NCBI RefSeq assembly: GCF_000314005.1
Contig: NZ_JH980292.1
Location: forward strand, 4,602,498-4,666,497
Origin: Spirulina subsalsa PCC 9445
GTDB lineage: Bacteria > Cyanobacteriota > Cyanobacteriia > Cyanobacteriales > Spirulinaceae
Direction: 5' to 3'
Length of the DNA stretch: 64,000 nt
Shown here: piece by piece, positions 26,502-36,760 of the stretch
Position numbering within the stretch: the first letter of the stretch is position 1
Layout of the letters: each line of letters starts with the position of its first letter
Translations under genes and position numbers: made by a program
The notes under the pieces: model-generated
Seen by the model: the letters and a program-made list of their open reading frames with translations, nothing else
What the model was told of the DNA's origin: nothing
Databases searched by the model: none

Positions 26502-27893
26502 GTGAGGTCTAAATCATTTTTTATCCAAGAAATTCAAGCTTGTCTGCAACTAGCAATTCCCTTAGCCGCCGCCCAATTATCAGAAGCGGTGATCAACTTC
26601 GTAGACACCATCATGATGGGGCAATTAGGGCCGAAAGTCTTAGCCGGGGGAGCATTAGGGGCTGTCACCTTTACCACCTTCCTCATTGTTTCCACCGGGA
26701 TGTTATCCGCCGTCGGGGCTGTTGCGGCGATCGCCTTTGGCTCCGGAAACTTCCCCAAACTGCGTCTCATCAACGCCCAAGGCTTCTGGCTAACCCTCCT
26801 GTTATCCTTCCCCTTCATGCTCCTCATTTGGCACTTTACCCTCATTTTGCGCCAATTCGGTCAATCAGAAGATCATTTACCCCTCACCCAAGCCTATCTA
26901 CAATCTATTGTCTGGGGACTCCCAGCCGCCCTAGGATTTATCACCCTCAGAAACATGACTTCTGCCCTCAATCGTCCCCGTTTAGTCATGATCATTATGG
27001 TCGCGGGAATTCTGCTCAATGTTGTCGGAAATTACGTCCTCATGTTCGGTAAATGGGGTTTTCCTGCCCTAGGGATTGCAGGGATTGGTTGGGCTAGTAC
27101 CTTCGCATTTTGGGTTAAGTTTTTGTTACTCGGAATAGGCATATTTTATGATCCCCACTTGAAACCCTATCATCTCTTTGCTCGGTGCTATTCAATCCAT
27201 CTCCGAGTTTTAGGGGAATTACTCCGCATCGGCACACCCTCCGCCCTGCTATTCCTCGTCGAAGCCAGCTTATTTACCGTGATTACCTATCTCATGGGAA
27301 TCTGGGGAACAGTATCCCTTGCCGCTCATCAAATTGCCCTACAAACAGCCGCCACTACCTTTATGATTCCCCTGGGAATTGCCCATGCAACAACTATGCG
27401 AGTGGGTCAAAATCTGGGTCGCTGTGATCTTAAAGGGGTCAAACGATCCGGCCTAGTCGGAATCCTTTTGTCCTCTGGATTTATGAGTTTAATGGCCGTG
27501 ATTTTATGGATTTTTCCAGAATTTATTGTAAATCTATATTTAGACATTCGTCAATCCGAAAACATAGCCGTTTTATCCTTAAGTAAGAACTTGTTAAAAG
27601 TCGCCGCTATTTTTCAGATTTTTGATGGAATTCAAGCCGTTGCTAATGGGGCATTACGGGGAATTAAGGACACAAAAATCCCCCTAATAATTGGGATTAT
27701 GTGTTATTGGTTAGTCGGGTTCAGTAGTGGCTATTTCTTAGCCCAAAGGCTGGGGCTACAAGCTATTGGTTTATGGTTAGGTTGTGTCTTAGGACTGATG
27801 ACCGCCGCCGTGGTTTTGACTTGGCGATTTTTTCACCAGGTTAGTCATTTATCCGGTCAGTCTTGTGAACCCATTTTAAGGGACTTGAGTTGA
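26502..27893 (+). CDS. MATE-family multidrug/cation antiporter
   Basis: This inner-membrane exporter (463 residues) has about twelve hydrophobic spans and uses a sodium or proton gradient to expel organic cations or metabolites. Family features include AIPLAAAQLSEAVINFVDTIMMG near the N-terminus and the matching half-repeat GTPSALLFLVEASLF. The NorM-like group fits best; the substrate cannot be read from the sequence. Translation starts at GTG 26502, just after AAGAGG. It is divergent from the REC-cyclase gene. Confidence 0.93.
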   Translation: MRSKSFFIQEIQACLQLAIPLAAAQLSEAVINFVDTIMMGQLGPKVLAGGALGAVTFTTFLIVSTGMLSAVGAVAAIAFGSGNFPKLRLINAQGFWLTLLLSFPFMLLIWHFTLILRQFGQSEDHLPLTQAYLQSIVWGLPAALGFITLRNMTSALNRPRLVMIIMVAGILLNVVGNYVLMFGKWGFPALGIAGIGWASTFAFWVKFLLLGIGIFYDPHLKPYHLFARCYSIHLRVLGELLRIGTPSALLFLVEASLFTVITYLMGIWGTVSLAAHQIALQTAATTFMIPLGIAHATTMRVGQNLGRCDLKGVKRSGLVGILLSSGFMSLMAVILWIFPEFIVNLYLDIRQSENIAVLSLSKNLLKVAAIFQIFDGIQAVANGALRGIKDTKIPLIIGIMCYWLVGFSSGYFLAQRLGLQAIGLWLGCVLGLMTAAVVLTWRFFHQVSHLSGQSCEPILRDLS

Positions 27894-28415
27894 TTCTTGC
27901 CCCTTTTCCATCCTAGGGAAGCGGAAATTTCGACCTGACTCCTGATTCAAGAGGGTGCATCAGGATTATAGTATGCCCCGGCAGCACCCCCTACCCCTGT
28001 TTATTGTTGATTGGGGGGTAGGGTGGATCATTCGCGAACCTCAAGACGAACTGAGCATTTTTGCGAGAAAAGGCAACCCATCCTTTACAATAAGAAAGGA
28101 AGAATAAATTATTTTTATTGGCAGAAATTTGTTCAGGTCGGGAAAAGCAATGAGCCTCTGCTCAGAACTTTCTCCATCCGCTTCTTCTCTCAAGAATTTC
28201 TGACAGGTTTCTGCTGTGTGTATCACCCTAAAACTTACTCAGATTGGACGCTAGCATGAATAGCCTAGGGGGTAAAACTCACCTATCCTAGAGGGTTCTA
28301 AAAGCTAGAAAAAAACAATCCTGAAATTATCGAAATTAATCTACCCCGTCAACTTGTCTCATTTTTTTCACAATTCCTTGTTACTTTAGCAGGAGGGACT
28401 CGCTCATTAATTCCT
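27894..28415. other. Intergenic region upstream of the four-GAF kinase
   Basis: Two overlapping open frames (28011-28259 plus, 28041-28226 minus) have no recognisable motifs and I do not call them. The end is AT-rich, with AGGAGG at 28391-28396. That is 19 bases before the kinase ATG, rather far for a ribosome-binding site, and no closer in-frame start exists. Confidence 0.4.
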
Positions 28416-31400
28416 ATGATTACAACCGACGAATTAACCCAAATTCAACAACAAAAAGCCCTCTTAGGGGTCATTACTCGCATTCGTCAGTCTTTAGATT
28501 TAGAAATCATTTTTCAAACAACGGTGACAGAAATTTGTCAGTTGTTGCACTCTGATCGGGCTGCGATTTTCCGCTTCTATCCAGAGTTAGATTGGCAGGG
28601 AGAATTTATCTGTGAGGCCATTCATCCGGGGGTGTCTTCGGTATTGGCGAAAAAGGTCTGTGATCACTGTTTTGGGGAACGGTTTGCCATTCACTATGAA
28701 AAAGGACGCATTCAAGCGGTGGCAGATATTCAGGCGGCGGGATTAAGTGATTGTCATAGTCAGATTTTAACCGCCTTTGAGGTGAGAGCCAATCTAGTCG
28801 TTCCTCTGTTGAAAGGAGAAACATTATGGGGTCTAATTTGTATTCATCAATGTGATCGGCCTCGGGAGTGGGAAGAGAGGGAAATTGAGTTTATTCGTCA
28901 TATTGCAGAACATTTGAACGTTGCCCTACAACAAAATGACGTGGTGGAACGGGTACAGGCACAAGCGCGGGAGTTAGCGCAGGTGGTGGAACGAGAAAAA
29001 GCCACTCGTTATCATCATCTCATGAGTGCGATCGCCGACAAAATCCGCGCCTCCCTCGAAATTGAGCAGATTTTCCGCACCAGTACCGAAGAAGTTCGCC
29101 ACTTACTACAAGCCGAACGAGTCGCCATTTACCGCTTTTTCCCAGATTGGAGTGGGGAATTTGTCGCCGAGTCCAAAGGAGAGGAATGGTGTAGTTTAGT
29201 GGGAGGAGAACAGCCCATCATTGCCGACACCCACCTCCAAGAAACCCAAGGGGGGCGCTATGTTCACGGGGAAACCTTAGCCATTGATGACATCTATTTA
29301 GCCGGGCATCAGGACTGCCATATTGCCCTCTTAGAGCAGTTCCAAGCCCGCGCCTACGTGATTGTACCCATTTTACACGGAGAGCAATTATGGGGCCTCT
29401 TAGCCGCCTATCAGAACTCTAGCCCCCGGCACTGGGAAAGCCACGAGGTAGACTTATTAGCCCAAATTGGCCGACAGTTAGCCATTGCCCTCCAACAAGC
29501 CGAATTATTAGCCAAAACCCGCTCCCAAGCCCAATATCTCGCCCAAGTTGCCCAACGACAAAAAACCCTCGCCAGTATTAGTGAAAAAATCCGACGTTCT
29601 TTAAACCTCGACACGATTTTTCAAACAGCGACTCAAGAAGTGCGGCAGGTGTTACAAACTGAACGGGTGGTGATTTACCACTTTCTGCCCGATTGGAGCG
29701 GGGAATTTATGGCGGAGTCCAAAGGGGAGGAATGGCGGGCTGTGGTGGGGAAAAACTGCCCCATTCTTTCAGACCGACATTTGCGAGAAACCCAAGGAGG
29801 TCGTTATGCTGCCCATGAAACCTCAATGGTGACAGATATCTACGAGGCGGGTTTTTCCCCTTGCCATCTCCAAATGTTGGAACAGTTACAAGCTCGGGCT
29901 TATATGATTGTTCCCATTTTCTTGGGGGAGAATCTCTGGGGTTTGTTAGCAGCCTATCAAAATTCAGCCCCTCGTTACTGGCAAGATGATGAAGTAGAAC
30001 TGTTGACCCAAATTGGTTCCCAGTTGGGGATGGCCATTCAACAGGCCGAATATTTGCAACAAATGCAGGCACAATCAGCACAGTTAGCAATGGCGGCGGA
30101 ACAGGAAAAATCCCTCCAACGCCAGCAAGCCACAGCCAAAATTATTAGTAAAATCCGCCAATCTCTTGACCTTGCCACGATTTGTCGCACAGCCGCCGAG
30201 GAGATTAAAACCATTTTAGAGGTCGATCGGGCGGTGATTTACCGCTTTAATGAAGACTGGAGCGGTGAATTTGTCTTTGAATCCGTTGGGGAGGGCTGGA
30301 TTCATTTGATGGCCGAACAATGGGTTTATCCCAAGTTGCGGGAGAATATCAGTGATTGTAACTTAAAAAACCTCGCCCACTTGCCCAAAGCGGACACCTA
30401 TCTCCAAGACACCCAAGGGGGGCGCTTCACTCAAGGAAGCCCGATGCGGATGTGTGATGATGTGGAACAGGCGGGATTTAGTCCTTGTTATCTCAATGTT
30501 TTACGGCAAATGCAGGCGAAAGCCTATGTCATTGTGGGGATTTATCAAGGGGAGAACCTTTGGGGCTTAGTAGCCGTTTATCAAAATAGTACCCCTCGGA
30601 TTTGGGACAGTTCGGAAGGGAAGTTACTGTTACAAGTGGCTGAACAGTTGGGGGTGGCACTGCAACAAGCCCAATTGTTGGAAACTACTCGTCAACAAGC
30701 CCAAGAAATTGCGATCGCCCTCCAAGACTTGAAACAAGCCCAAACCCAACTGATTCATAATGAAAAAATGGCCGGTTTAGGGCAGTTAGTAGCCGGGATT
30801 GCCCACGAAATCAACAACCCCGTCAACTTTATTTATGGTAATTTAAGCCATGTGGCGGACTATGCCCAAGATATTTTAGGCCTCTTAGAACTCTATCGCG
30901 ACTCCTACCCCAATCCTCATCCCGAGATTGCACAACACACCGACGAGATTGATCTTCACTTTCTCGAAGAAGACCTCCCACGCACCCTTGATTCTATGAA
31001 AATTGGGGCGGAACGGATTCGGCAGTTGGTGTTATCGTTGCGCACCTTCTCCCGTATTGATGAGGCCGAGAAAAAACCCGTGAATATCCATGAAGGGATT
31101 GATAGCACCCTGTTGATTTTACAGCATCGGTTTAAAAGTAGCGCCACCCACAAAATGATAGAACTGGTAAAAGACTATGGCGATTTGCCATTTGTGGAGT
31201 GCTATCCCGCCCAATTGAATCAGGTCTTCATGAATTTGTTAAGCAATAGTATTGACGCGTTAGAGATGAAATACCATCAGCCTGATACGCCGGATATGCC
31301 GCGCTTATCCATTCAAACACGGCTCATTGATCATCAAGTGGAAATCCGACTGAGGGATAATGGGGTAGGGATTCCCGAGAAAGTGCGATCGCGCATTTTT

Positions 31401-31556
31401 GACCCCTTCTTCACCACCAAAGACCCCGGCAAAGGCACCGGATTAGGGTTATCCATTAGTTATCAGATTATTGTCGAAAAGCACAAAGGGCGCATTGAGT
31501 GTCATTCTCAGGACGGACAAGGCACAGAGTTTGTCATCTGGATTCCTGCCCTGTGA
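28416..31556 (+). CDS. Four-GAF sensor histidine kinase, likely cyanobacteriochrome
   Basis: This soluble kinase has 1046 residues and four tandem GAF domains (about 20-175, 205-362, 390-545, 575-755), then a kinase core with H-box His797 (HEINNPVNF) and ATPase motifs DNGVGIP and GTGLGLS. GAF1 carries DHCF at 83-86 and Cys113-His114 in AGLSDCH. These match the second cysteine of DXCF-type cyanobacteriochromes and the canonical bilin-binding Cys-His, so GAF1 should bind a bilin and sense light, probably in the blue/green range. GAF2 and GAF3 keep Cys301-His302 and Cys483-His484 without a DXCF motif. GAF4 has Cys691 followed by Tyr. Only GAF1 is a firm chromophore candidate. Confidence 0.9.
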   Translation: MITTDELTQIQQQKALLGVITRIRQSLDLEIIFQTTVTEICQLLHSDRAAIFRFYPELDWQGEFICEAIHPGVSSVLAKKVCDHCFGERFAIHYEKGRIQAVADIQAAGLSDCHSQILTAFEVRANLVVPLLKGETLWGLICIHQCDRPREWEEREIEFIRHIAEHLNVALQQNDVVERVQAQARELAQVVEREKATRYHHLMSAIADKIRASLEIEQIFRTSTEEVRHLLQAERVAIYRFFPDWSGEFVAESKGEEWCSLVGGEQPIIADTHLQETQGGRYVHGETLAIDDIYLAGHQDCHIALLEQFQARAYVIVPILHGEQLWGLLAAYQNSSPRHWESHEVDLLAQIGRQLAIALQQAELLAKTRSQAQYLAQVAQRQKTLASISEKIRRSLNLDTIFQTATQEVRQVLQTERVVIYHFLPDWSGEFMAESKGEEWRAVVGKNCPILSDRHLRETQGGRYAAHETSMVTDIYEAGFSPCHLQMLEQLQARAYMIVPIFLGENLWGLLAAYQNSAPRYWQDDEVELLTQIGSQLGMAIQQAEYLQQMQAQSAQLAMAAEQEKSLQRQQATAKIISKIRQSLDLATICRTAAEEIKTILEVDRAVIYRFNEDWSGEFVFESVGEGWIHLMAEQWVYPKLRENISDCNLKNLAHLPKADTYLQDTQGGRFTQGSPMRMCDDVEQAGFSPCYLNVLRQMQAKAYVIVGIYQGENLWGLVAVYQNSTPRIWDSSEGKLLLQVAEQLGVALQQAQLLETTRQQAQEIAIALQDLKQAQTQLIHNEKMAGLGQLVAGIAHEINNPVNFIYGNLSHVADYAQDILGLLELYRDSYPNPHPEIAQHTDEIDLHFLEEDLPRTLDSMKIGAERIRQLVLSLRTFSRIDEAEKKPVNIHEGIDSTLLILQHRFKSSATHKMIELVKDYGDLPFVECYPAQLNQVFMNLLSNSIDALEMKYHQPDTPDMPRLSIQTRLIDHQVEIRLRDNGVGIPEKVRSRIFDPFFTTKDPGKGTGLGLSISYQIIVEKHKGRIECHSQDGQGTEFVIWIPAL

Positions 31557-31640
31557 CCTCCTCCCGACACTGACCGCACCACAGCGCGGGCTTCCCCATA
31601 CCACTATGAGGCCTTCCTGCTTCTACGGCAAGCCCTAGAT

Positions 31641-31717
31641 AGGGCTTGCTGAATATCCCTCTAAGCACTGTGAATAAGGCTTTTAGCAGTTTATACCAAA
31701 TTAAATAGGGCTTGCTG
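31641..31717 (+). repeat. IS-end-like repeat bounded by AGGGCTTGCTG copies
   Basis: AGGGCTTGCTG occurs at 31641-31651 and again at 31707-31717. The first copy continues into GAATATCCCTCTAAGC, matching the copy at 5051-5076 at 22 of 26 bases. It is probably a MITE-like remnant or solo IS end. Confidence 0.5.
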
Positions 31718-31802
31718 TTCACTTCGTGACGCTCCGCGTTCGCGTTCGCGAAGCGTTGCGTAGCAAAGCGTCACGAAGTGAACGCGAAGCGTTGCGTAGC
31801 AA
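31718..31802. repeat. Long palindromic repeat with internal direct repeat
   Basis: A perfect 16-bp inverted repeat (TTCACTTCGTGACGCT at 31718-31733, complement at 31767-31782) encloses a 33-base loop rich in TTCGCG. A 20-base direct repeat starting CGCGAAGCGTTGCG lies at 31747-31766 and 31783-31802. Repeats built on TTCGCGAA and GCGTAGC are typical of highly iterated cyanobacterial elements. Confidence 0.8.
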
Positions 31803-31866
31803 TATAACTCTACTCGTGGGGCTAGGGAACAGGGGGAATCGGAAAAAGGCAAGCCCTAGATCCAGA

Positions 31867-32088
31867 TCACAACTCCACCCGATAACGTCGCCCCCCTAGT
31901 GTCACCTCATCCCCCGACACCAACTTTCGGCCCCGTCGAGTTTCCACCACGCCATTGACCAACACCTCTCCCCCTTGAATCCGTAACTTCGCCTCCCCTC
32001 CCGTTTGGACTAGATTTTGCCACTTGAGAAATTGATCTAACTTAATTTTCGATTCAGAATCCGATACAGTCCCCATATTCCTATCCAT
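31867..32088 (-). CDS. S4-domain RNA-binding protein
   Basis: This protein of 73 residues is a single S4 RNA-binding domain. It shows the IKLDQFLKWQNLVQTGGEAK helix pattern, then the GGEVLVNG and RRGRKLVSGDEV strands usual in small YbcJ/YaaA-type S4 proteins. It probably binds structured RNA; the target is unknown. A real but small single gene. Confidence 0.88.
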   Translation of the reverse strand: MDRNMGTVSDSESKIKLDQFLKWQNLVQTGGEAKLRIQGGEVLVNGVVETRRGRKLVSGDEVTLGGRRYRVEL

Positions 32089-32144
32089 TGCGATGCTTAA
32101 GGAAGTGTCGCACCCAGCCCAGAGGCCAGGTGAGAATTAAAATA

Positions 32145-32519
32145 CTAACGTCTTAGCAAGCGGTTAATAGGAACTTGTCCATTCGCATCCATGACCGTCA
32201 GGCGAATAATATTCGGGTCATTGGGTCGCCAAGTCACTTGATAGAGAGTGCCGTTATTCGACCAAGTATAGACACGACGATGAGATTCACCCGTGAAAGC
32301 AGGATCCAACAAAGCAATTTCGGCCCCCGTTCGCTTATTGCGTCCGATATACCAGAATGCGCCATCATGCCAGCGCAACGTCACCGCCCAATTTGCATCT
32401 TGGAACGTGCCGCTAGGAGTCGAAGATTGAGCAACAGCAGCCGTATTGACGGCTACATCTGCGATCGCAGGAGTCGCAACAGCGAGAATCGCTGTCAGAG
32501 TCAAGGCCTTAAAATTCAT
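32145..32519 (-). CDS. Small secreted protein of unknown function
   Basis: The protein of 124 residues starts with a clear signal peptide: Lys4, the hydrophobic run ALTLTAILAVATPAIA and an AVAQ cleavage region near residue 30. The mature part contains NWAVTLRWHDGAFWYIGRNKRTG and a Trp-rich beta pattern. I chose the ATG at 32519, directly before the signal peptide; an upstream start at 32561 would add 14 residues that spoil it. I do not recognise the family. Confidence 0.65.
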   Translation of the reverse strand: MNFKALTLTAILAVATPAIADVAVNTAAVAQSSTPSGTFQDANWAVTLRWHDGAFWYIGRNKRTGAEIALLDPAFTGESHRRVYTWSNNGTLYQVTWRPNDPNIIRLTVMDANGQVPINRLLRR

Positions 32520-32672
32520 ACTGGTTTTCGGATATCCATAGAAATGCCCAAGGAATAACAATTACTCTGAGGACAATTTCGTAATAGCTTAACATTTCGT
32601 AACAAATTGTGAGATGTCCCCTACAGGCTTAAACTTGTCAGTGAGAGTCTACTGGCAGTCGAGAGGTTTTTC

Positions 32673-33962
32673 GTGAAAAGAGTACTAGGGATCATATTAG
32701 GGGGCGGTGCAGGAACTCGCCTGTATCCTTTAACTAAACTACGGGCGAAACCCGCCGTACCCCTCGCCGGAAAATATCGTCTTATCGATATTCCCGTGAG
32801 TAACTGTATTAACTCAGACATTCAGAAAATCTACGTTTTAACCCAATTCAACTCAGCATCTCTTAACCGTCACTTAACCCGCGCCTATAATTTTTCGGCC
32901 ATTAGTGACGGTTTTGTTGAGGTACTCGCGGCCCAACAAACCGCAGAAAATCCTCAATGGTTTCAAGGGACGGCTGATGCAGTACGCCAGTATCTTTGGT
33001 TGCTGCAAGAATGGGATGTAGATGAATATCTTATCCTCTCGGGAGATCACCTTTACCGGATGGATTATAGTCTGTTTATTCAACGTCACCGGGAAACCAA
33101 TGCAGATATTACCCTATCTGTGATTCCCATTGATGAACGACGGGCTTCCAGCTTCGGTTTGATGAAAATTGATGATCACGGACGAGTCGTTGATTTCAGC
33201 GAAAAACCCAAAGGAGACGCATTAAAACAAATGCAGGTGGACACCACCACTTTAGGCTTAAATCCTGAAGAAGCACGACTCAAACCCTATATTGCTTCTA
33301 TGGGGATTTACGTCTTCAAAAAAGACGTTTTGTGTAAACTCCTAGAACAAAATCCCGAACAGACAGACTTCGGTAAAGAGATTTTGCCCGGTGCGGCGAA
33401 AGATCATAATATCCAAGCCTATTTGTTTGATGATTACTGGGAGGATATCGGAACCATTGAGGCTTTTTATGAAGCGAATTTAGCCTTAACCCAACAACCT
33501 CAACCCGCCTTTAGTTTTTACAACGAAAAATACCCCATCTACACCCGCGCCCGTTATCTTCCCCCCACCAAACTATTAGATAGTGAGGTGAAGGAGTCGA
33601 TTATTGGCGAAGGTTGTATTCTCAAAGACTGTTTAATTAGTCATTCAGTTTTAGGGGTTCGGACAAGAGTAGAATCTGGGTGTAAAATTGAGGATACCCT
33701 AGTGATGGGGTCGGACTATTATGAACCCTTTGCCGAACGGGAAAAAAACAAACAAACGGGTAAAATTCCTATGGGCATCGGTGAAAAGTCAACCATTCGC
33801 CGAGCAATTGTGGATAAAAATGCCCGCATCGGTCGTGAGGTAATGATCCTCAATAAAGACCGGGTAGAAGAAGCGAATCGTGAAGATGAAGGGTTCTATA
33901 TCCGCAGTGGGATTGTGGTCATCCTGAAAAATGCGATTATTCCCGATGGTACCGTAATTTAA
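32673..33962 (+). CDS. glgC: Glucose-1-phosphate adenylyltransferase
   Basis: This enzyme makes ADP-glucose for glycogen synthesis, the committed and allosterically controlled step in cyanobacteria. The 429-residue length matches the family. The N-terminal motif [22 protein letters not shown] binds nucleotide, and [10 protein letters not shown] and the [10 protein letters not shown] segment are the catalytic and glucose-1-phosphate regions. The left-handed beta-helix C-terminus ([19 protein letters not shown] onward) carries the regulatory site. Translation starts at GTG 32673. A perfect terminator hairpin follows. Confidence 0.97.
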   Translation: MKRVLGIILGGGAGTRLYPLTKLRAKPAVPLAGKYRLIDIPVSNCINSDIQKIYVLTQFNSASLNRHLTRAYNFSAISDGFVEVLAAQQTAENPQWFQGTADAVRQYLWLLQEWDVDEYLILSGDHLYRMDYSLFIQRHRETNADITLSVIPIDERRASSFGLMKIDDHGRVVDFSEKPKGDALKQMQVDTTTLGLNPEEARLKPYIASMGIYVFKKDVLCKLLEQNPEQTDFGKEILPGAAKDHNIQAYLFDDYWEDIGTIEAFYEANLALTQQPQPAFSFYNEKYPIYTRARYLPPTKLLDSEVKESIIGEGCILKDCLISHSVLGVRTRVESGCKIEDTLVMGSDYYEPFAEREKNKQTGKIPMGIGEKSTIRRAIVDKNARIGREVMILNKDRVEEANREDEGFYIRSGIVVILKNAIIPDGTVI

Positions 33963-33989
33963 AAAACTGTTTTTACTCAAAAATTAGAC

Positions 33990-34019
33990 AGGGTGAGAAT
34001 TACTCTCACCCTTTATTTT
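33990..34019 (+). terminator. Terminator between glgC and the convergent phosphatase gene
   Basis: AGGGTGAGA (33990-33998) pairs perfectly with TCTCACCCT (34004-34012) around a 5-base loop and is followed by TTATTTT. It lies 28 bases after the glgC stop. An A-rich stretch before the stem may let it also serve the opposite strand. Confidence 0.85.
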
Positions 34020-34035
34020 GGCTTATTTTAGGTTT

Positions 34036-34956
34036 TCAAGCTTGACGATTAATAATACCTTGGTCAAAAACGTTGCCGTCAGTGCCAATACCTTGAATCA
34101 GGATTTGATGGGGATAAACGGTATAAGCGGCAAAACTTAAACGTTCCGCAGCGTAGGCACTTTGAGGAATGCGGTTCACAATGGGACGCAGCCCAGCCCC
34201 TCCCCCACAAATCATATAAGTCGTGCCATTAACAGGGCGAATCCGCTCATAATGATGATCATGACCATTAATATAAAGTTGCACCCCATAAGTTTTAAAT
34301 AAACCCGTGAGGGATTTTACCCAAGAGGCCTGATTAATGCCATAGTGACCCGAGGAATAGATTTGATGATGACCAAAAACCACTTTCCACGGGGCATCAC
34401 TTTGTTTGAGGGCTTTTTCAATCCAAATCATTTGATTCGCCCAGTCTGCATTGTGGTTTGTATCAAGGGCGAAAAATTCTACATCGCCTTGACGGAAATT
34501 GTAATAACGACGACCCTGCATATTAAAGCCAGCATAGGCGACTTGAGGATCTCCGTTGTCGGTGCGGATGTCATGATTGCCTAAACAAGCATAAAATTTA
34601 ACCCCTCGTTGTAGGAGAGGGGCGTAGGGGCGTTCAAAGACTTGCTCAATTTTCTCAATTTCGCCGTTGTTGTAGATATTATCTCCGGCCAGTACCACCA
34701 GGGGGTAGGCGTTTTGTTGATAATACTGGTGCATGACGTTGGCGACGGCGTACTGACCTTGAGCGCCTGTTCCGGTGTCTCCGACGGAGACGAAACGCAT
34801 GAGGGGAGGATTAGAGGGGATTTGGCTGATTAAATTCGCCTCATGGGGGAGGGGGGCGTTGGCTTGAACGGGGGAACGGGAGATTTTGGCGATCGCCAAA
34901 GTTCCCAAACCGCTTACACTAGCCCAAAGTAGAAATTGACGGCGTTTCATGTTCAT
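34036..34956 (-). CDS. Exported metallophosphatase (purple acid phosphatase-like)
   Basis: This is a metal-dependent phosphoesterase of 306 residues. The N-terminus has a twin-arginine-type signal (KRRQFLLWASVSGLG), so it is probably exported folded by the Tat system. The calcineurin-like metal-site motifs appear in order: GDTGTG, GDNIYNNG, GNHDIR, GHHQIYSSGHYG and GHDHHYER. This order fits tartrate-resistant acid phosphatase relatives, which release phosphate from phosphoesters. It is convergent with glgC across a terminator. Confidence 0.9.
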   Translation of the reverse strand: MNMKRRQFLLWASVSGLGTLAIAKISRSPVQANAPLPHEANLISQIPSNPPLMRFVSVGDTGTGAQGQYAVANVMHQYYQQNAYPLVVLAGDNIYNNGEIEKIEQVFERPYAPLLQRGVKFYACLGNHDIRTDNGDPQVAYAGFNMQGRRYYNFRQGDVEFFALDTNHNADWANQMIWIEKALKQSDAPWKVVFGHHQIYSSGHYGINQASWVKSLTGLFKTYGVQLYINGHDHHYERIRPVNGTTYMICGGGAGLRPIVNRIPQSAYAAERLSFAAYTVYPHQILIQGIGTDGNVFDQGIINRQA

Positions 34957-35092
34957 AATAAATCTTTAGCGTGAGCAACAATAAACCGCAGATTGTGCGG
35001 TAAATTTGTCCTTAAAGTGGCAGGTTTCTTGCCTGAATGTATCGCAAATTGGTTAAAGATGGGTTAATCGGTGGGGATTAGAAGAAAACGGC

Positions 35093-36139
35093 ATGACACA
35101 AGACGATTCTAAACAAGCGGCAAATATATTTTCCTCTGAGGGGCAATCTCTCTCCAAAGCAGATACCCTCAAAGCTTTACGGGAGGTGATTGGGCAACTC
35201 GAAGGATTAGTAGAAAAACTCGACACCAGCGAACAAGGCGAATTAGCGGCCACTCGGGCCTTAAACAGTCTCATGGCCGGAGTAGACGCCCTCACCACTA
35301 CCCTCGAAACCCCACCCCCCCCACCCGTCGCCCCCAGACCGCCGAAAGGAGATAATGATGAACCCTTAGAGGAAATTGTCAAGAATGAGCCGTCCTCGTC
35401 TGTTTCCGGGGCTTTAGAGGAAACAAACCGTCCGGGGGTGGTATCACAACAGGAAGAATTTCCCGAAGATTTGGATGATCTGATTGAAAAAATCCCCCCC
35501 AGTTTCTCGACAGTCCAGAAGGTTTGGGATTGGATTTTAGAAAAAGTGCGTCTTCTGTTGCCGGGGAGTTGGAATGAAAAGCTCTCGGATTGGGCATTAA
35601 CGGGAATTATCAGCGCGACAGTGGTTTTAGTGCTGTTGTTGTCGGTGACGTGGGTATCTCGTTCCCCGTCGCCCCAAGTGGCGGAAAAACCCCCCGTTTC
35701 GGGAGTGGAACAACCGGAAACTCGCCCGAAATCCAGTCAGAATCTGCCCCCAGAAGTTAAGGCTCCCAGCCCTAAATCCCCCGTGGCTCCCTCTCCTGCT
35801 CCCATTGCGCCCCCCTCTCGTCCTTTACGTCTCAATCCTGAACAGAGTCTAATTGCGGCGATTCAAAATCAGGTGGCGGAAATTACGAATCAGTACGCAG
35901 AGGGGTTAATTCGGTCGATTGAGGCCGATTTTCTGGGCAGTCAGTTAATTGTGGCGGTGGGGGATGAGTGGTATAGCTTACCCGAGAAACGACAAAATCA
36001 GTTAGCGGATGAAATGTTTGCCCGTTCCCGGACGTTGGATTTCAAGAAAATTGAGTTATACGATGGGGAGGGGGTGTTATTAGCCCGGAGTCCGGTGGTT
36101 GGCGATGAGATGGTGATTTTAAGACGATCTAATGATTGA
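35093..36139 (+). CDS. Single-span membrane protein, conserved-type hypothetical
   Basis: This 348-residue protein is of unknown function. Residues 20-75 form a helical segment (KALREVIGQLEGLVEKL). A Pro-rich acidic linker follows, then a transmembrane span at about 168-188 (ALTGIISATVVLVLLLSV), a second Pro/Ser-rich linker and a C-terminal globular domain (about 245-348). That domain contains AEGLIRSIEADFLGSQLIVAVGDEWY. The form suggests a cytoplasmic helical part and a small outside domain. It lies upstream of a cytochrome gene on the same strand. Confidence 0.65.
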   Translation: MTQDDSKQAANIFSSEGQSLSKADTLKALREVIGQLEGLVEKLDTSEQGELAATRALNSLMAGVDALTTTLETPPPPPVAPRPPKGDNDEPLEEIVKNEPSSSVSGALEETNRPGVVSQQEEFPEDLDDLIEKIPPSFSTVQKVWDWILEKVRLLLPGSWNEKLSDWALTGIISATVVLVLLLSVTWVSRSPSPQVAEKPPVSGVEQPETRPKSSQNLPPEVKAPSPKSPVAPSPAPIAPPSRPLRLNPEQSLIAAIQNQVAEITNQYAEGLIRSIEADFLGSQLIVAVGDEWYSLPEKRQNQLADEMFARSRTLDFKKIELYDGEGVLLARSPVVGDEMVILRRSND

Positions 36140-36172
36140 GGAGTGTGGGGAATAGGGAATAGGTAATAGATA

Positions 36173-36240
36173 TCTCCCCCTTTCCCCTGCTCCCCTGCTC
36201 CCCTGTTCCCTCTCCCCCCCTGCTCCCTATCCCCTATTAA
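36173..36240. repeat. Pyrimidine-rich short-repeat tract
   Basis: Reiterated CCCCTGCT and CCTGTTCCC units fill the gap before the cytochrome gene. Purine versions of the same family appear at 13893-13910 and 55611-55642. Such tracts are common between cyanobacterial genes. Confidence 0.6.
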
Positions 36241-36242
36241 CC

Positions 36243-36614
36243 ATGATCTGGAAAACCCTTCGACAAAAATACTCCCATCTCCTCATTCAAGGAATGTTGT
36301 TAATCGTACTTGTGCTGTCTGGACTTCTGTTCCACTCTCTCCCGAGTCATGCTGAATCGGCTCCCACTGGAGAGCGCCTGTTTAATTACTATTGCGCGGG
36401 ATGCCATGCCGGAGGGGGAAATATTGTCCGACGGGGGAAAACTCTAAAATTGCGCGCCCTCGAACGGAATCATGTTGAGACAATCGAAGCTATTGTTGAA
36501 TTAGTGACTAATGGAAAGGCTAATATGTCCGCGTTTGGCGATCGCCTCACCCCCGAACAAATCCAAACCGTCTCCCGCTACGTCCTCGAACAAGCCCAAA
36601 ACAACTGGAGTTGA
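36243..36614 (+). CDS. Cytochrome c6-like lumenal cytochrome
   Basis: This is a small soluble electron carrier of 123 residues. A signal peptide with a long hydrophobic core (about 14-33) ends near SHA-ES. The heme-binding CAGCH is at 51-55, and Met95 in NGKANMSAFGDRL is the likely sixth ligand. The flanking pattern (AGGGNIVRRGKTL, LTPEQIQTVSRYVLEQA) fits the cytochrome c6 family rather than cytochrome cM. Compared with classical PetJ, the Arg/Lys-rich segment after the heme is unusually basic, so a c6B/c6C-type paralogue is likely. Confidence 0.87.
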   Translation: MIWKTLRQKYSHLLIQGMLLIVLVLSGLLFHSLPSHAESAPTGERLFNYYCAGCHAGGGNIVRRGKTLKLRALERNHVETIEAIVELVTNGKANMSAFGDRLTPEQIQTVSRYVLEQAQNNWS

Positions 36615-36660
36615 ACCTCCCATCGCTGAAAGCGAGGGATTCCCATATAGACTCTTATCT
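36615..36660. repeat. Possible IS200/IS605-type end hairpin
   Basis: TCGCT and AGCGA form a short stem extended by CCC/GGG across one unpaired A, followed by a GGGATTCCC palindrome. Hairpins of this kind mark ends of IS200/IS605-type elements in cyanobacteria, but no transposase gene is present here. Confidence 0.3.
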
Positions 36661-36760
36661 AGACCGAAGTCCCCGACAGAACGCCATGACTGGGCTGTTT
36701 GACCACGGGCGCACCGACCGCAGTTAATCCACGCTGTTTTACTATCAATAAAAGAAAAAG

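Larger units (their letters stand above)
31557..31866. other. Repeat-rich intergenic region
   Basis: No gene is present. The stretch holds an IS-end-like element at 31641-31716 and a large palindromic repeat at 31718-31802, both listed separately. An inverted AGCAAGCCCTA-type piece recurs near 31850-31858. Confidence 0.6.

Noticed and set aside
28041..28226. Overlapping small frames in the gap before the GAF kinase
   Set aside because: Neither has a ribosome-binding site, conserved pattern or fitting neighbour.
32175..32558. 127-codon frame on the plus strand
   Set aside because: It is the shadow of the small secreted protein, whose signal peptide is clear on the other strand.
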